Source: Pseudo-nitzschia pungens (Eukaryota > Bacillariophyta > Bacillariophyceae > Bacillariales > Bacillariaceae). Taken from it: a stretch of DNA of 64,000 nt. This document shows, piece after piece, positions 55,054 through 64,000 of the stretch. The stretch is from positions 6,750,501 to 6,814,500 of the forward strand of contig CM074760.1 of the NCBI GenBank assembly GCA_037355855.1. Direction: 5' to 3'. The notes below the pieces were generated by a model that saw nothing but the letters and a program-made list of their open reading frames with translations, did not search any database and had not been told where the DNA came from. How positions within the stretch are numbered: position 1 is the first letter of the stretch; each line of letters opens with the position of its first letter. Position numbers and translations under genes: made by a program.

Positions 55054-55515
55054 AGCATCAATAAGATCAACGACGACGACGAAACCCTCTCGTGGGCACT
55101 CGGGTCGCTCCTGACGGCAACCCCCGCCAAGACGGCGGTGCTCCTCGACGCCAATGGCGATGGCAATGGCAACGGCAACGCCTGGACCGTTCGATGCCGG
55201 GCGGGGGTCGTTCCCCCCGCGGTCACGGCCGTCCCGGAACGGACGCCCATCCTGGATCGGGTGGGAAATCCCGAAAATTCCAAGGAAACCTACCTCCCCA
55301 CGCTGCAGGCGTTGCCGGGACGGACCGAACTGACCTACCTGCCACCTAACGCGCAAATGGCCGTGTTGATTCCGATAAAGCAACCGCCCGGATCGTCCGG
55401 GAGCAGCGGCAAGAACACTATCTTGGTATTGGGTGGGAACACTGCCAAGAGCTTTACGCCGAGGGATATTGCTTGGAGTCGGATCGTTGCCGAGAGGCTT
55501 GGAAAACATCTCTAG
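54430..55515 (+). CDS. Plastid CCB2/CCB4-type cytochrome b6f assembly factor
   Basis: Single-exon frame of 361 codons. The N-terminal signal peptide (CCSIVIVLSTIVV) is followed by HLAHGFATNQ, a Phe-type plastid cleavage site. A Ser-rich transit region leads to a membrane helix (SIASGALGLLVVVV), then the signature DLLGVFASGSVLLNGVTKLD. Next come a variable loop with an Asn run, SWALGSLLTATPAKTAVLL, and a C-terminal domain ending DIAWSRIVAERLGKHL. In plants and green algae, CCB2 and CCB4 work together to attach heme ci covalently to cytochrome b6. The order of helix, loop and TPA motif matches that family (PF11152 as I recall). Which of the two paralogues this is cannot be told. Confidence 0.72.
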
Positions 55516-56317
55516 GGTGGATCGAAACGGACCGGCACGTCGTGATTGTTTGGCACGACTATTCTTTTTGCTTTTTTAACCGAATTTCCTTTTGGAAGCG
55601 AAAGTTGTGATGCGTACCAAACGAACTACGACGAGACGAATAGTATTGTTCACGAGTATCGTTAGACTATTTCAGCAAGTAATAGAATCGGTTTGTCAAT
55701 GTCCTCTTCTATGTCATTTTTCAGATCACATGGATTTGGTGCTTGTCACTCTGCATCGCTGGAGCAGTTTCGAATGCATGGATAGCCAAGCGATAAAAAG
55801 TGTGACTCCAAATAAAATACATAATGATGAAAGTAATTCCAAGCCGTGACGATAGCAGTGCTGCATTGAAAGAAATCATAGCGGCACTGATAGACACAAC
55901 GGTTCATTATTACAGTGTTATCATTTCGGGAACAATGGATTGCTTCATTCGACTGAAACTGGGCTGCGTTGATTTCTGTTCCGCCATTGCAGTGTGATGT
56001 CCACGTGCAGTCGACTTCAGTGCAGACTACGTGTATGCTTTCTAGATGAAATGAAATTCGAATTCTAGTTTTCTTCTTTAAATTTTTCGTACGACGTACG
56101 TGCCATTCATTGTAATAAACGCTTCGCTTTCGCAAAACGATTGCTATAGATAGCATCATCGGTTGGTCCTTGCCCCTTTCTGGTGTGCGCCATCGTGTTT
56201 CGTTGGTTGGATAATGTTGATCGAGATTGCTTACCGTCGTGACTCGAATGATGGATGATGTACACCGCGGTGATTGTCGCCCTTGCTTCCTCCGCGCTCC
56301 CGCCGCTGATTCTTCTC
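55516..56317. other. Convergent gap
   Basis: 3' flanks of CCB-like and POLE2 genes; no other feature seen. Confidence 0.55.
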
Positions 56318-58804
56318 CTAATAGGCCGAGAGCTGCGTCTGCGTTTGCGTCTGCGAGAACTGTGTGTCGGTTTGCGTGCCACCCAGAGCGCGATACTTCT
56401 CGTAGATATCCTGGCTGTCGTTTCCGGGCTGGGTGGCTTCCTCCTCCTCGTCCATGGCGTCGTCGTTCACGGGTTCGCGTTCGCGTTGCTGTTCGCGTTG
56501 CTGTTCGCGTTGCTGTTCGCGTTGCTGTTCGCGTTCCTGTTGGTTCTCGTTCTCGCAGTAGTCCTCGTCGTTGTCAAACTCGACGTGGATCCTGCTCCTT
56601 CCGGTCCCGGTGGTTCCGAGAACCGCCAGCGCGCACTGCCACTCGTTCCGGGAGGGATTCGAAACGGGTGCCACGAACCGGCATCCGGCCGCCTCCGCCG
56701 CCGCGCGGTTTCCGCCGTTCCAACCCGCGTTCGCATTCGCGTTCGCGTTCAAGTTCACGTCGACGTCTACCCCCTCCTCCAGGTACTCGGCGTCCAAACC
56801 GGCCAGGATGAGTTCCGGAAGGGGCAGCAGGGCCATGGCGTGGTCAAAGTTCCAGTAGATGGGGGCCGAGGACGATGCGGGGGACAGGTGGGACTGACTC
56901 GTGGCGTGGTGCACCACGCGGTGGGCCAACGACAACGACAACGACGACGACGACGGCGACGACGACGAACCATCCGGGCACGCAAAGTCGTCCGCCTCGA
57001 GGACCTGGTGCTCGAGGGATTCCCGGACCAGATCCTTGCGCAGCAGGAGGACGGTCCGACCGTCGGAAAACTCCAGCCGGCAGGGGTTGCTGCACAGGTG
57101 CACGATTCCGCCGCCGTTGCCGTTGCCGCCGCCGCTTCCTCCTTCCGGCGCCGCCAAAAAGGGGTGGAGGGACGACGGGGTGTTGCGCTTGTTCCAGGCC
57201 GGAAGGGGCCAGCAGGCGTTCGATCCGACGTCGGCCGGGCCGGGCACCAGCAGGACGGAATGACGGGAGGGAACGGATTTCCGGCGTAGGAGGGCCGCCA
57301 GCTCGTCGAGGGCGCCCGAAACGGTGAGGCTTTCGGTGCAAAAGTTCCCGAACAGGACCAGAATGGCCGCCACGCCACCGTCACCGTCGTCGTCGTCGTT
57401 TTCGTCGTCCCCGCTCGTCTCGTAAATCATCCGATCGATCAGGGTGCTCACCCGCTCCAGGCACTCGGGCTCGTCCAGTGCCAGGTTGGAGAGGGCGTAC
57501 AGCGGCAACGGCGCCGACGCCGACCGGTGACCCGCCGAAGCGTCCGCGTTTCCGTGGGCGGTTTCGTGCGCGAAGGGATGGGGCGGCAGGTGGAGGACCG
57601 TCTCGGCCTTTGGCTCCGGCGGCGGGAGCTCGATGGAGGCGCACCGAAAGACGGTCCCTCCCGGAGACTCGCGGGTGTTTGGCACGGATTTCGAATCCGG
57701 ATGCGAATGCGAATTCGAATCCGAATGCAACGACGACGATTCCTCGTGGGTGCCCGTCACCAGGACCATGCTGCCCTCGAGGTAGAGCCCGCGGGGGTCG
57801 ACCCTGGTGCCACTGGCATTGCCACTGGCATGGCCACCGCCACCGCCACTGCCAAAACCACCAGCAGCGAAAGATGCGGACCGATCCGTGTGGATCGCCA
57901 GCGGGAGACTCCCGGTCGGATCCTCCAGTTCCAGGCATCCCAGGGAGGGGTTGCTCCGGAGCATTCCGAGAAGGGTGCGCTGCTGCGTGCGCCTAGCAGA
58001 GGAAGCGGTGGTTGCAGCAGCAGCCGTTCCCAGCAACCGATCGATGGTGGTCACCCCCGAAAGGTTGCGCTTCTCGCGGTGGCGATCGACCTTTTGCTTC
58101 ACCAGCTCGTAGCGCTGGAGTCTCGTCTCCACCAGGTCGCGGGCCGTTCCCATGAGCGAGGAGGAGGCTTCGCTGGGTGGATCGTACCGGAATTGGCGCC
58201 TCGTGGAATCGTAGACCAGCTTGGGCGTGTCAAAGGCCGATACGATCCTCCAGGGTTTGGCGGGAACCGGAGTTGGCGTCGGAGTTGGAGTTGGCGTTGG
58301 AGCGGGCATGCTGCGGCGATGATGGGACTGGCGATTCAACGACGACGACGACGACGACGACGACGAGGAGAAGGAAGAATGCTCGTCTTCGTTGAATTCG
58401 TGACGCCGTTGCGATCGGCGGTGAGACTCCCCGGTTTCGCCTTCGTCCTCGTCCCGGAGGACTACCTTGGTTCTCTGTTTCTTGGAGTTGTGTTGTTGTT
58501 TTTGTTGTTGTTGTTGTTGTTGCTTTTGTAGTTGTTTTTGTTGTTGTTTTTGTTGCTGCTGCCGAGCGGAGGCTCCCCTCTCGTCTTCCAGGACCTGCTC
58601 GACCAGGGACGGAGACACCAGTTTCGGGGAGGGAGCCCGGGCCAATCGATCCCTCACCGCCCCCAGCAGCGCCAGGAATTCCTCGCTTTCCGCGCCGCCC
58701 CGAGCCTCCAGTTCCCGGATCAACGGTTGGAGCGCGCTGGGCTGGACCAGCAGGCCGAATCGCTTGCAGGTCCGGGCCAGTTGCCGGCGGTGGTTTCCCG
58801 CCAT
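56318..58804 (-). CDS. POLE2: DNA polymerase epsilon subunit B
   Basis: Single-exon frame of 828 residues from ATG 58804 (MAGNHRRQLARTCKRFGLL). Order: N-terminal helical domain (1-75); Gln-rich run (about 78-105); Ser run; PWRIVSAFDTPKLVYD (about 182); GVTTIDRLLG; OB fold with LGCLELEDPTGSLPLAI (about 286-303) and GLYLEGSMVLVTGTH. The calcineurin-like fold then has ILVLFGNFCTESL (about 478-490), HSVLLVPGPADVGSN, IVHLCSNPCRLEF, HRVVHHATSQSHLSP and PIYWNFDHAMALLPLPELIL (about 642-662). This subunit (Dpb2) links Pol epsilon to the CMG helicase; its phosphodiesterase fold is inactive. The protein is about 300 residues longer than usual through low-complexity insertions, including a (QQRE)n run near the end. 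Confidence 0.93.
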   Translation of the reverse strand: MAGNHRRQLARTCKRFGLLVQPSALQPLIRELEARGGAESEEFLALLGAVRDRLARAPSPKLVSPSLVEQVLEDERGASARQQQQKQQQKQLQKQQQQQQQKQQHNSKKQRTKVVLRDEDEGETGESHRRSQRRHEFNEDEHSSFSSSSSSSSSSLNRQSHHRRSMPAPTPTPTPTPTPVPAKPWRIVSAFDTPKLVYDSTRRQFRYDPPSEASSSLMGTARDLVETRLQRYELVKQKVDRHREKRNLSGVTTIDRLLGTAAAATTASSARRTQQRTLLGMLRSNPSLGCLELEDPTGSLPLAIHTDRSASFAAGGFGSGGGGGHASGNASGTRVDPRGLYLEGSMVLVTGTHEESSSLHSDSNSHSHPDSKSVPNTRESPGGTVFRCASIELPPPEPKAETVLHLPPHPFAHETAHGNADASAGHRSASAPLPLYALSNLALDEPECLERVSTLIDRMIYETSGDDENDDDDGDGGVAAILVLFGNFCTESLTVSGALDELAALLRRKSVPSRHSVLLVPGPADVGSNACWPLPAWNKRNTPSSLHPFLAAPEGGSGGGNGNGGGIVHLCSNPCRLEFSDGRTVLLLRKDLVRESLEHQVLEADDFACPDGSSSSPSSSSLSLSLAHRVVHHATSQSHLSPASSSAPIYWNFDHAMALLPLPELILAGLDAEYLEEGVDVDVNLNANANANAGWNGGNRAAAEAAGCRFVAPVSNPSRNEWQCALAVLGTTGTGRSRIHVEFDNDEDYCENENQQEREQQREQQREQQREQQREREPVNDDAMDEEEEATQPGNDSQDIYEKYRALGGTQTDTQFSQTQTQTQLSAY

Positions 58805-60320
58805 GACGAACGATGAATGCGGCGTAGGAATGTTTGTGTATAAGTATAAGTATATGTATAGGCACGGTACGGGTATGATACCGGTGCCCCGTTGTTGGCT
58901 CCAAGAGTGTCGTGCGGGGACCGTGCGGTATGGCAGTCGCGGAATGAGGGGTGAGAGATGGGAGCACTAGTAGCAAAGAATTGAGAATGAACCAACACAA
59001 TAATGGTTAAAGTGGTATTGAGGTGAGAGTTGAGAGCATGTAGCTAGAAAGCCTGGAACTGGGGTTGTCAGTAAGATTACCGGACTGTATTCGTTCAGAG
59101 TAATATTTTAATTGAGTTTAAAAGCACTCGAACGAAGGATGTTGTTCGTGTTGAGTGTGCATTCGAACACATAACTTTACCGTACCGGTAAGGTTAGCTA
59201 GCAAATCTTGGTAAGCATACTTGAATACTCGTAACCTTACTCAATTACCGGTAAGCTGCGAGTTTGGACGTAGAAACTCTACCTTATCTTTCTCGTCATT
59301 GCCACTCATTCCTTGTTTCCGACTGAGACTACTAATTACTACTAGACGTAGGACCTACGGTCTAGCGGAATAGGTACCGAGTACGTTTTCGCGCCAAAAA
59401 AAAAACTTGAACTGTCGCGCCAAATTGCATCCATCGCGGCGGCACCTAAGTTACCGTAATTCACTTACCTACCGGTATCCTTACTCAACAATACATCCCA
59501 TCGATGATACGCAATACTCGAATGCTGTACTCTCAACAACAATCGGAATAGCGGTAAGATCTTCGGTTATCACTACGAGTACCGTACGGTAGCGATACCT
59601 TGCTCTCAACTCATCATCAATACGGTAACTACTCGATAACATCACCCAGCAGCGGTAAGCTCGTCGGTCGTACACTACGCTACCCGCGGTACGTTGTTTC
59701 CTCATACGGTATGGTACACCTAGTAGTAGATCGCTTCCGTGACCTTGTACCATACAAAGAGTGCACAATACTCAAAATGCTGTATTGAACATCGCATGGG
59801 ACATGAGACACGAGACGCGAGACATGGTGCACGATGCGCTATTGGTATCGGAGGGAAGTTTCGAGGACGGGTCATGGATCGGGTCATGAATGAATGAATG
59901 AATGCATGATGCATGCTTTGGAGATGATTGATTGATTGATTGATTGATTGACTAATGATTTCGAAATGCTCTGCAGCAAACTCTTCTCGATCGACGGAAA
60001 ACAAAGGCGAGACAGTGGTGGTATAAGTACGCTATGGCGTCGCTAGACAGCAGAAACAAACGCCTGGAATGTCATGGAAGTGAAAGGAAGGGAAATGAAG
60101 AGAAGCGAAGTAGAGCGAAATGAAATGAAGCGAAATGAAATGAAATGAAGCGAAATGAGGCAAAGCAAAGCAAAGCATCCTTGTTGTTGCTATTGAGATG
60201 ACACGGGCCGAAAGATGAATGCTCGTACCATCCATCCGCAGACGCACCATTCAAAAGTCATCCGGAGCCGAGTTGAATCGATCCAATGGATCAACACCCA
60301 TTCGGTGATATCGGAACAAC
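58805..60320. other. 1.5-kb intergenic region
   Basis: Exact decamer GTAACCTTAC at 59231-59240, many near-copies at 59160-59640 with TACCGGTA, (TTGA)n at about 59928-59950 and a GAAATGAAGC microrepeat at about 60075-60165. No gene. Confidence 0.6.
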
Positions 60321-61525
60321 GTGATCGTCATCGATTCAAAATCACACCGCAAACCTTTGTTTTCTTCGCCTCTCGAGGTTGCGCCACCGGAGGAACAAAA
60401 GACCAACCGCAATCACCGAAGAGCAATGAAGGAAACCGAACCGAACCGAACCGCAGCAAATAAAGAAATTTCGAATCTCGATCTCGATCGATTGTCAACA
60501 ACGACAATCGAAATCGTTCCGCGATTGGAATATCAACGACCGACCGATTCCGATGTCACCGACACGAGACTGTTGCTGCTGCTGCCGCCGCTGCCGCCGC
60601 TGCTGCCGCCACCTCCGTGGGGTGGCACGGGTCTCACCGTTGTCCGCGCAGCCACGGGCGCGACAAAAAGTTGCAAGCAACGCCCACCGGAGGACCGTCG
60701 CCTCGACCCGGGCCGTCGCGAACGGATGCGCGGCGACCAACGCCCAAAGGTGCAGGATGCCCGAGAGATGCGAAATCCCGGCGTCGATCGATCGATCGAT
60801 CGAACAATCACGGTACCGCAATGGCTCATCTATCCCGGGGAACCGACGTTTCCGATTGCCGGTCGCTTGCCGGAATGCCTCGAGGGCGGTGGTGACGAGC
60901 GCGGACACGCGGATGTTTGCGGATGCGGCGGATTTCGACGAGCCCCTCGATAGGAACGGGGACGACGACGCATCCCGCGCGGAGAACGGGGTTGTTTTGT
61001 TTAGCGCGATGCCGGCGGTTCCTTCCGCGAGCCCGTCGTGGATTCGCGGAAGGTTTCAAAAGTGACCGGGAACACGGCGCGGACGCTGGAAGGTGCGGCG
61101 CATCCAATTCCGACCATCCTCTTGTGGATGGATGACCGGGAAGTATTCAAAGCATAAAATTGCGGAACCCGTGGTTTGCGAGGCGCGCTATGGTTTCAAT
61201 CAATGTCTTGGTACGTGGGCCAGCAAGACTCGGGATACCATAACCGTCAATGGAATGTTTCACTCCAGCGGGTGCCGTGCCCTGTGACGATAATAGAAGC
61301 CCAGAACTCGGACCGTGGTGTCGAGATTCCACTGATGCTGGCTGCTTGGATCCCACCCAAAGCACAAGCCCAAGCCACCACAATCCCAGCAAGAAGAGCC
61401 CATTCTCTCCTGCACCCCCAACCGAAAGAGCACGCAATAGTACCAACCCCACCCCTACTGCTGCAAGACCACGAGGAATTACCGCTGCCTCTAAGAAGCA
61501 GAAGAAGCAGAGCACAAAAGCCTGA
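60321..61525 (+). other. GC-rich coding-like region, gene model unresolved
   Basis: Composition and frame lengths resemble neighbouring coding DNA, but no single frame spans it. Plausible pieces on the plus strand are SADTRMFADAADFDEPLDRN (about 60900), TGNTARTLEGAAHPIPTILL ending at a TAA near 61157, ARYGFNQCLGTWASKTRDTI (about 61180-61240) and, after a shift near 61250, CFTPAGAVPCDDNRSPELGP with a Pro/Ser/Thr-rich tail to 61525. This could be a multi-exon Cys-rich secreted protein or a decayed copy. Minus-strand frames are as long, so no CDS is claimed. Confidence 0.35.
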
Positions 61526-62079
61526 AACCTAAACCGATAAAGAGCGAGAAGCAAAGCATGGGGCAAGGTAACTGATTTTAATTTTAAAATGAACTACGGT
61601 AATCTTACTTGTACTTCCATTCCCTCCCCGATTATATCCTTGATTGATTCATCAACAACTACTGTTGTTGTTGTAACTTACGTAACCTTCTTACTCATCT
61701 TATCATCATGGACTATGGTAAAAACCTTACTAATTGACCCCTTCTTGGAAATACTTCGTACGAAGTACGGTAATCTTACTGTAGACGACTAAGTTACTCA
61801 TACATTGTTACGTAGTACGAGTGCGTAAGATACGTAAGGTTAACGAGAATTCTCGGAGTGGGAGAATCTATCAAAATCATGAATCATTTAAAATGAATCA
61901 TCATCATCCATCTCTTATCTCTCATCATTCATCACATCTTCAACGAAGTATCACAAGAACGAGGGATTGTCGTTCACGTTTTATGTTTCAGCTGAGCCCT
62001 CAACGGCTTTATATTTCGTATTCTTGTTGTTCTTGATACAGTACTACGCGGATTCGTTATTCGAGTCGAGAACGCTGCG
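61526..62079. other. Gap upstream of the VTT gene
   Basis: A/T-rich with near-copies of the decamer (GTAATCTTAC at about 61600 and 61770). No gene. Confidence 0.55.
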
Positions 62080-63000
62080 ATGATCGTGCCGTCTCCCGCT
62101 TCGTTTCTCTTGGCAGCGGGCGCTACCATGGGAGCCGGAGATGCCGATGCACCCGGAATGGCGGCACTCTTGCTGGGTTTGCCGCCGGCAACGACCATCG
62201 CCTTCGATGCATCCCTTCCTCATACCCCGTTCGCTCTCGCTCTTTCTCTCGCGGACTACTCATCCATTCCCGTTCCGGCCAACGCACCCCACCAGCAGCT
62301 CTTCGGAGATCCGTCAGGGTGGGTCTCGGAAACGGCGGCGCGAGGTTCCGAACTGGTGGCCGCCCTCACCGCCGAAGACCGCGAAGGCAACGCCGACACC
62401 GGAGATTCTCTCTCGCTCCTGGACCGACCCGGCACCGTCCTGTCGACGATCGCCCTGGTGACGGCCTCGGACATGATTCCCTTTGTCCCGTGCCAGCCAC
62501 TCGCCATCTCGCTGGGCGCCAGGTACGGTCCTTCGGCCTTTCCGATCTGCGTTTTGGGGCAGACCCTGGCGGGGGTCCTCGCCTTCTCGTCCTCCCGGAG
62601 GCTCTCCGGCTCGAACCCGGACCGGCTCGAGGCCGCGTGGGAGTCCCTCGGCGCCGATGGGACCCGGAGGTTTCGGGAGTTTCGGGCCTCCGTGCTCGGC
62701 GAGAGCGACAACGACGAGCCCGCGCCGAGCCAAACCCAAACCCAACATCAATATCAGAATCAAAACGACGGTGCCACCGGTGGCGAGGAGCCTTCGGACG
62801 AAGCCACCGTCTTTCTGGCGCTGGTCGGGCTGCGGCTGGCCCCGTTCTTTCCCTTTTCGGCGGGAAACTACCTGTTGGGGGGAGCCACGAGCGTTGGTCT
62901 GCGGCCCTTTGTCCTGGCGACCCTGCTGGGATGCACGGTGAGCAATGCGGCGAGCATCCTGGTGGGTATGGGGGGAGCCGAATTGTTGTGGAGACAGTGA
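62080..63000 (+). CDS. VTT-domain (TVP38/TMEM64/DedA-like) membrane protein
   Basis: Single-exon frame of 306 residues, ATG 62080 to TGA. After a hydrophobic, Ala-rich N-terminus and a Ser/Asp-rich stretch, a VTT core appears. The first half is LSTIALVTASDMIPFVPCQPLAISLGARYG...LGQTLAGVLAF; then comes a variable loop with a Gln/Thr run; the second half is LALVGLRLAPFFPFSAGNYLLGGATSVGL followed by a helix that ends in LLGCTVSNAASILVG. The F/YxPxxxxNY-type motif and the re-entrant hydrophobic helices are characteristic. VTT proteins act as lipid scramblases or carriers in ER, Golgi or plastid envelope membranes. The compartment is not clear here, though the N-terminus could be a targeting peptide. 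Confidence 0.78.
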   Translation: MIVPSPASFLLAAGATMGAGDADAPGMAALLLGLPPATTIAFDASLPHTPFALALSLADYSSIPVPANAPHQQLFGDPSGWVSETAARGSELVAALTAEDREGNADTGDSLSLLDRPGTVLSTIALVTASDMIPFVPCQPLAISLGARYGPSAFPICVLGQTLAGVLAFSSSRRLSGSNPDRLEAAWESLGADGTRRFREFRASVLGESDNDEPAPSQTQTQHQYQNQNDGATGGEEPSDEATVFLALVGLRLAPFFPFSAGNYLLGGATSVGLRPFVLATLLGCTVSNAASILVGMGGAELLWRQ

Positions 63001-64000
63001 CGCCGTAGGGATCGAACGGATCAATGAATGGATGCAACGGGAATGGGAATGGGAATGGATGAGTGGATTGCAATGTGCGGTAGGCATCAAAAAACGTGGC
63101 GACCCCGTTCGCGTCGTGGTCTTGACGAAGTGGTTGGAGGCGAAGCATCGCTGCCCGATTCCTTCCGGCGTCGATATCATTCGGTAGCACGAAATCAAAC
63201 GTAACGAAACGAAACGAAACGAAACGAAACAAAATGGATGTCACTCCATTCCAACCCAGATCCGAGCTGCGAGTCGCCAACGCTAGCGGTTTGACCGAAC
63301 CGCTGTGGTATCCAATCGATGCAGCTACACTCAATCAATTTTTGAGGGCCTTGGAATTGCAGAAAATCCGTGTTTCCTCCGTTCTGCTGTCGGCTATGGG
63401 ATGATTCGGAAGAATGAGGAATCGGTTGCACCAACAAAAAGGAATGTGGCAAACACACGCGGTCAATGCGACCACTTCATCTTGCTACAATTGGGAACAC
63501 GGCCTTTTCCTTGTAGTACACTAGAGTACCTGTAGAATAGTAAATACTAGTGCGGGGATCCTCCATCAAAAGTTACATCTTTGCACAGGAAATGCTGGCG
63601 TGTTGGGCAGTATCATAATTATTATCATGTTGCGTACTCATTACAAGCAATTGCAGTACAATGTGGAGATTGCTTCATAATTTTTTTTAAACTTCTTGTG
63701 CTATCAACGCATCCTAGTTCCAAATGCTGCTGTTGTTGATATTCGATGTCGTACTGCATTTGTCAGATACTTCCAACTTGTACCGGTACAGGAAGATCTT
63801 AATGGTACAATAAGGTTCACGACTTCCATCTCTCTCAAAACAACAAAACAAAGTTTTTTCTACTTTATTTTTTTGTCTTCCATTAGGGTTAGGGAGAAAC
63901 TTAAATTTTTTTGATGATCATTATTTTGATTTCAGCACAAAGTGTGAAATTAAGATAGATAACCTTACCGGTAAGTTATGAAAGAAAGCAAAAGGAACGC
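63001..64000. other. Right-end intergenic sequence
   Basis: A GAAAC microrepeat at about 63197-63228, A/T-rich sequence beyond 63500, and a near-copy of the decamer (ATAACCTTAC) at 63960. No gene supported. Confidence 0.55.

Noticed and set aside
56255..58531. Long plus-strand frames (344 and 334 codons)
   Set aside because: Antisense shadows of POLE2 in GC-rich low-complexity DNA.

Overview
The window looks like nuclear DNA of a photosynthetic stramenopile, most likely a diatom. Three proteins (plastid terminal oxidase, a CCB2/CCB4-type factor and a GNAT acetyltransferase) begin with a signal-peptide-like stretch followed by a Phe-containing cleavage motif (SGFAP, HGFAT, EAFAP). That is the bipartite presequence used by algae with a secondary red plastid. 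Genes are compact, with zero to two short GT-AG introns, on both strands. Ordinary housekeeping genes include SNF8/VPS22, POLE2, a VMA12-like factor and a VTT membrane protein. I cannot name the species.

Layout: 1-193 tail of an unidentified gene; 722-10971 a very large GTPase-DnaJ-SecA-like gene broken by a 2.05 kb insertion at 7814-9865; 11273-13766 (minus) a membrane-anchored periplasmic-binding-like (Fe/B12 type) protein; 16920-21140 a RING/TPR protein; 21652-22608 (minus) and 24268-25479 unidentified genes; 25961-27080 a frameshifted class 3 lipase; 27990-29949 PTOX; 30427-31179 (minus) a small AT-hook-like protein; 33052-33948 (minus) SNF8; 35053-36126 (minus) a double SANT protein; 38088-47167 a DIRS-order retrotransposon read on the minus strand; 47883-49484 the plastid GNAT protein; 49.7-51.5 kb gene debris; 52507-53469 VMA12-like; 54430-55515 CCB2/CCB4-like; 56318-58804 (minus) POLE2; 60.3-61.5 kb unresolved GC-rich coding-like sequence; 62080-63000 a VTT protein.

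Two mobile elements stand out. The 9.1 kb element is bounded by split direct repeats (A, 276 bp; B, 495 bp) in the order A-gag-pol-YR-B-A-B. It encodes a reverse transcriptase/RNase H and a tyrosine recombinase, and separates gag from pol by one in-frame UGA followed by CUA, the classic leaky-stop context. The insertion in the SecA-like gene has a 19-bp target duplication and a (TTA)n tail like a LINE-mobilised element. Its body is tandem modules, including a 150-bp repeat whose central hairpin shows compensatory base changes between copies.

The gaps between genes carry AGT/ACT-rich tracts full of ACTAGT palindromes, and a dispersed decamer GTAACCTTAC with eight exact copies, all outside genes.

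The plastid proteins fit chlororespiration (PTOX) and cytochrome b6f assembly (CCB). The rest are unrelated housekeeping functions, as expected for a eukaryotic chromosome without operons.
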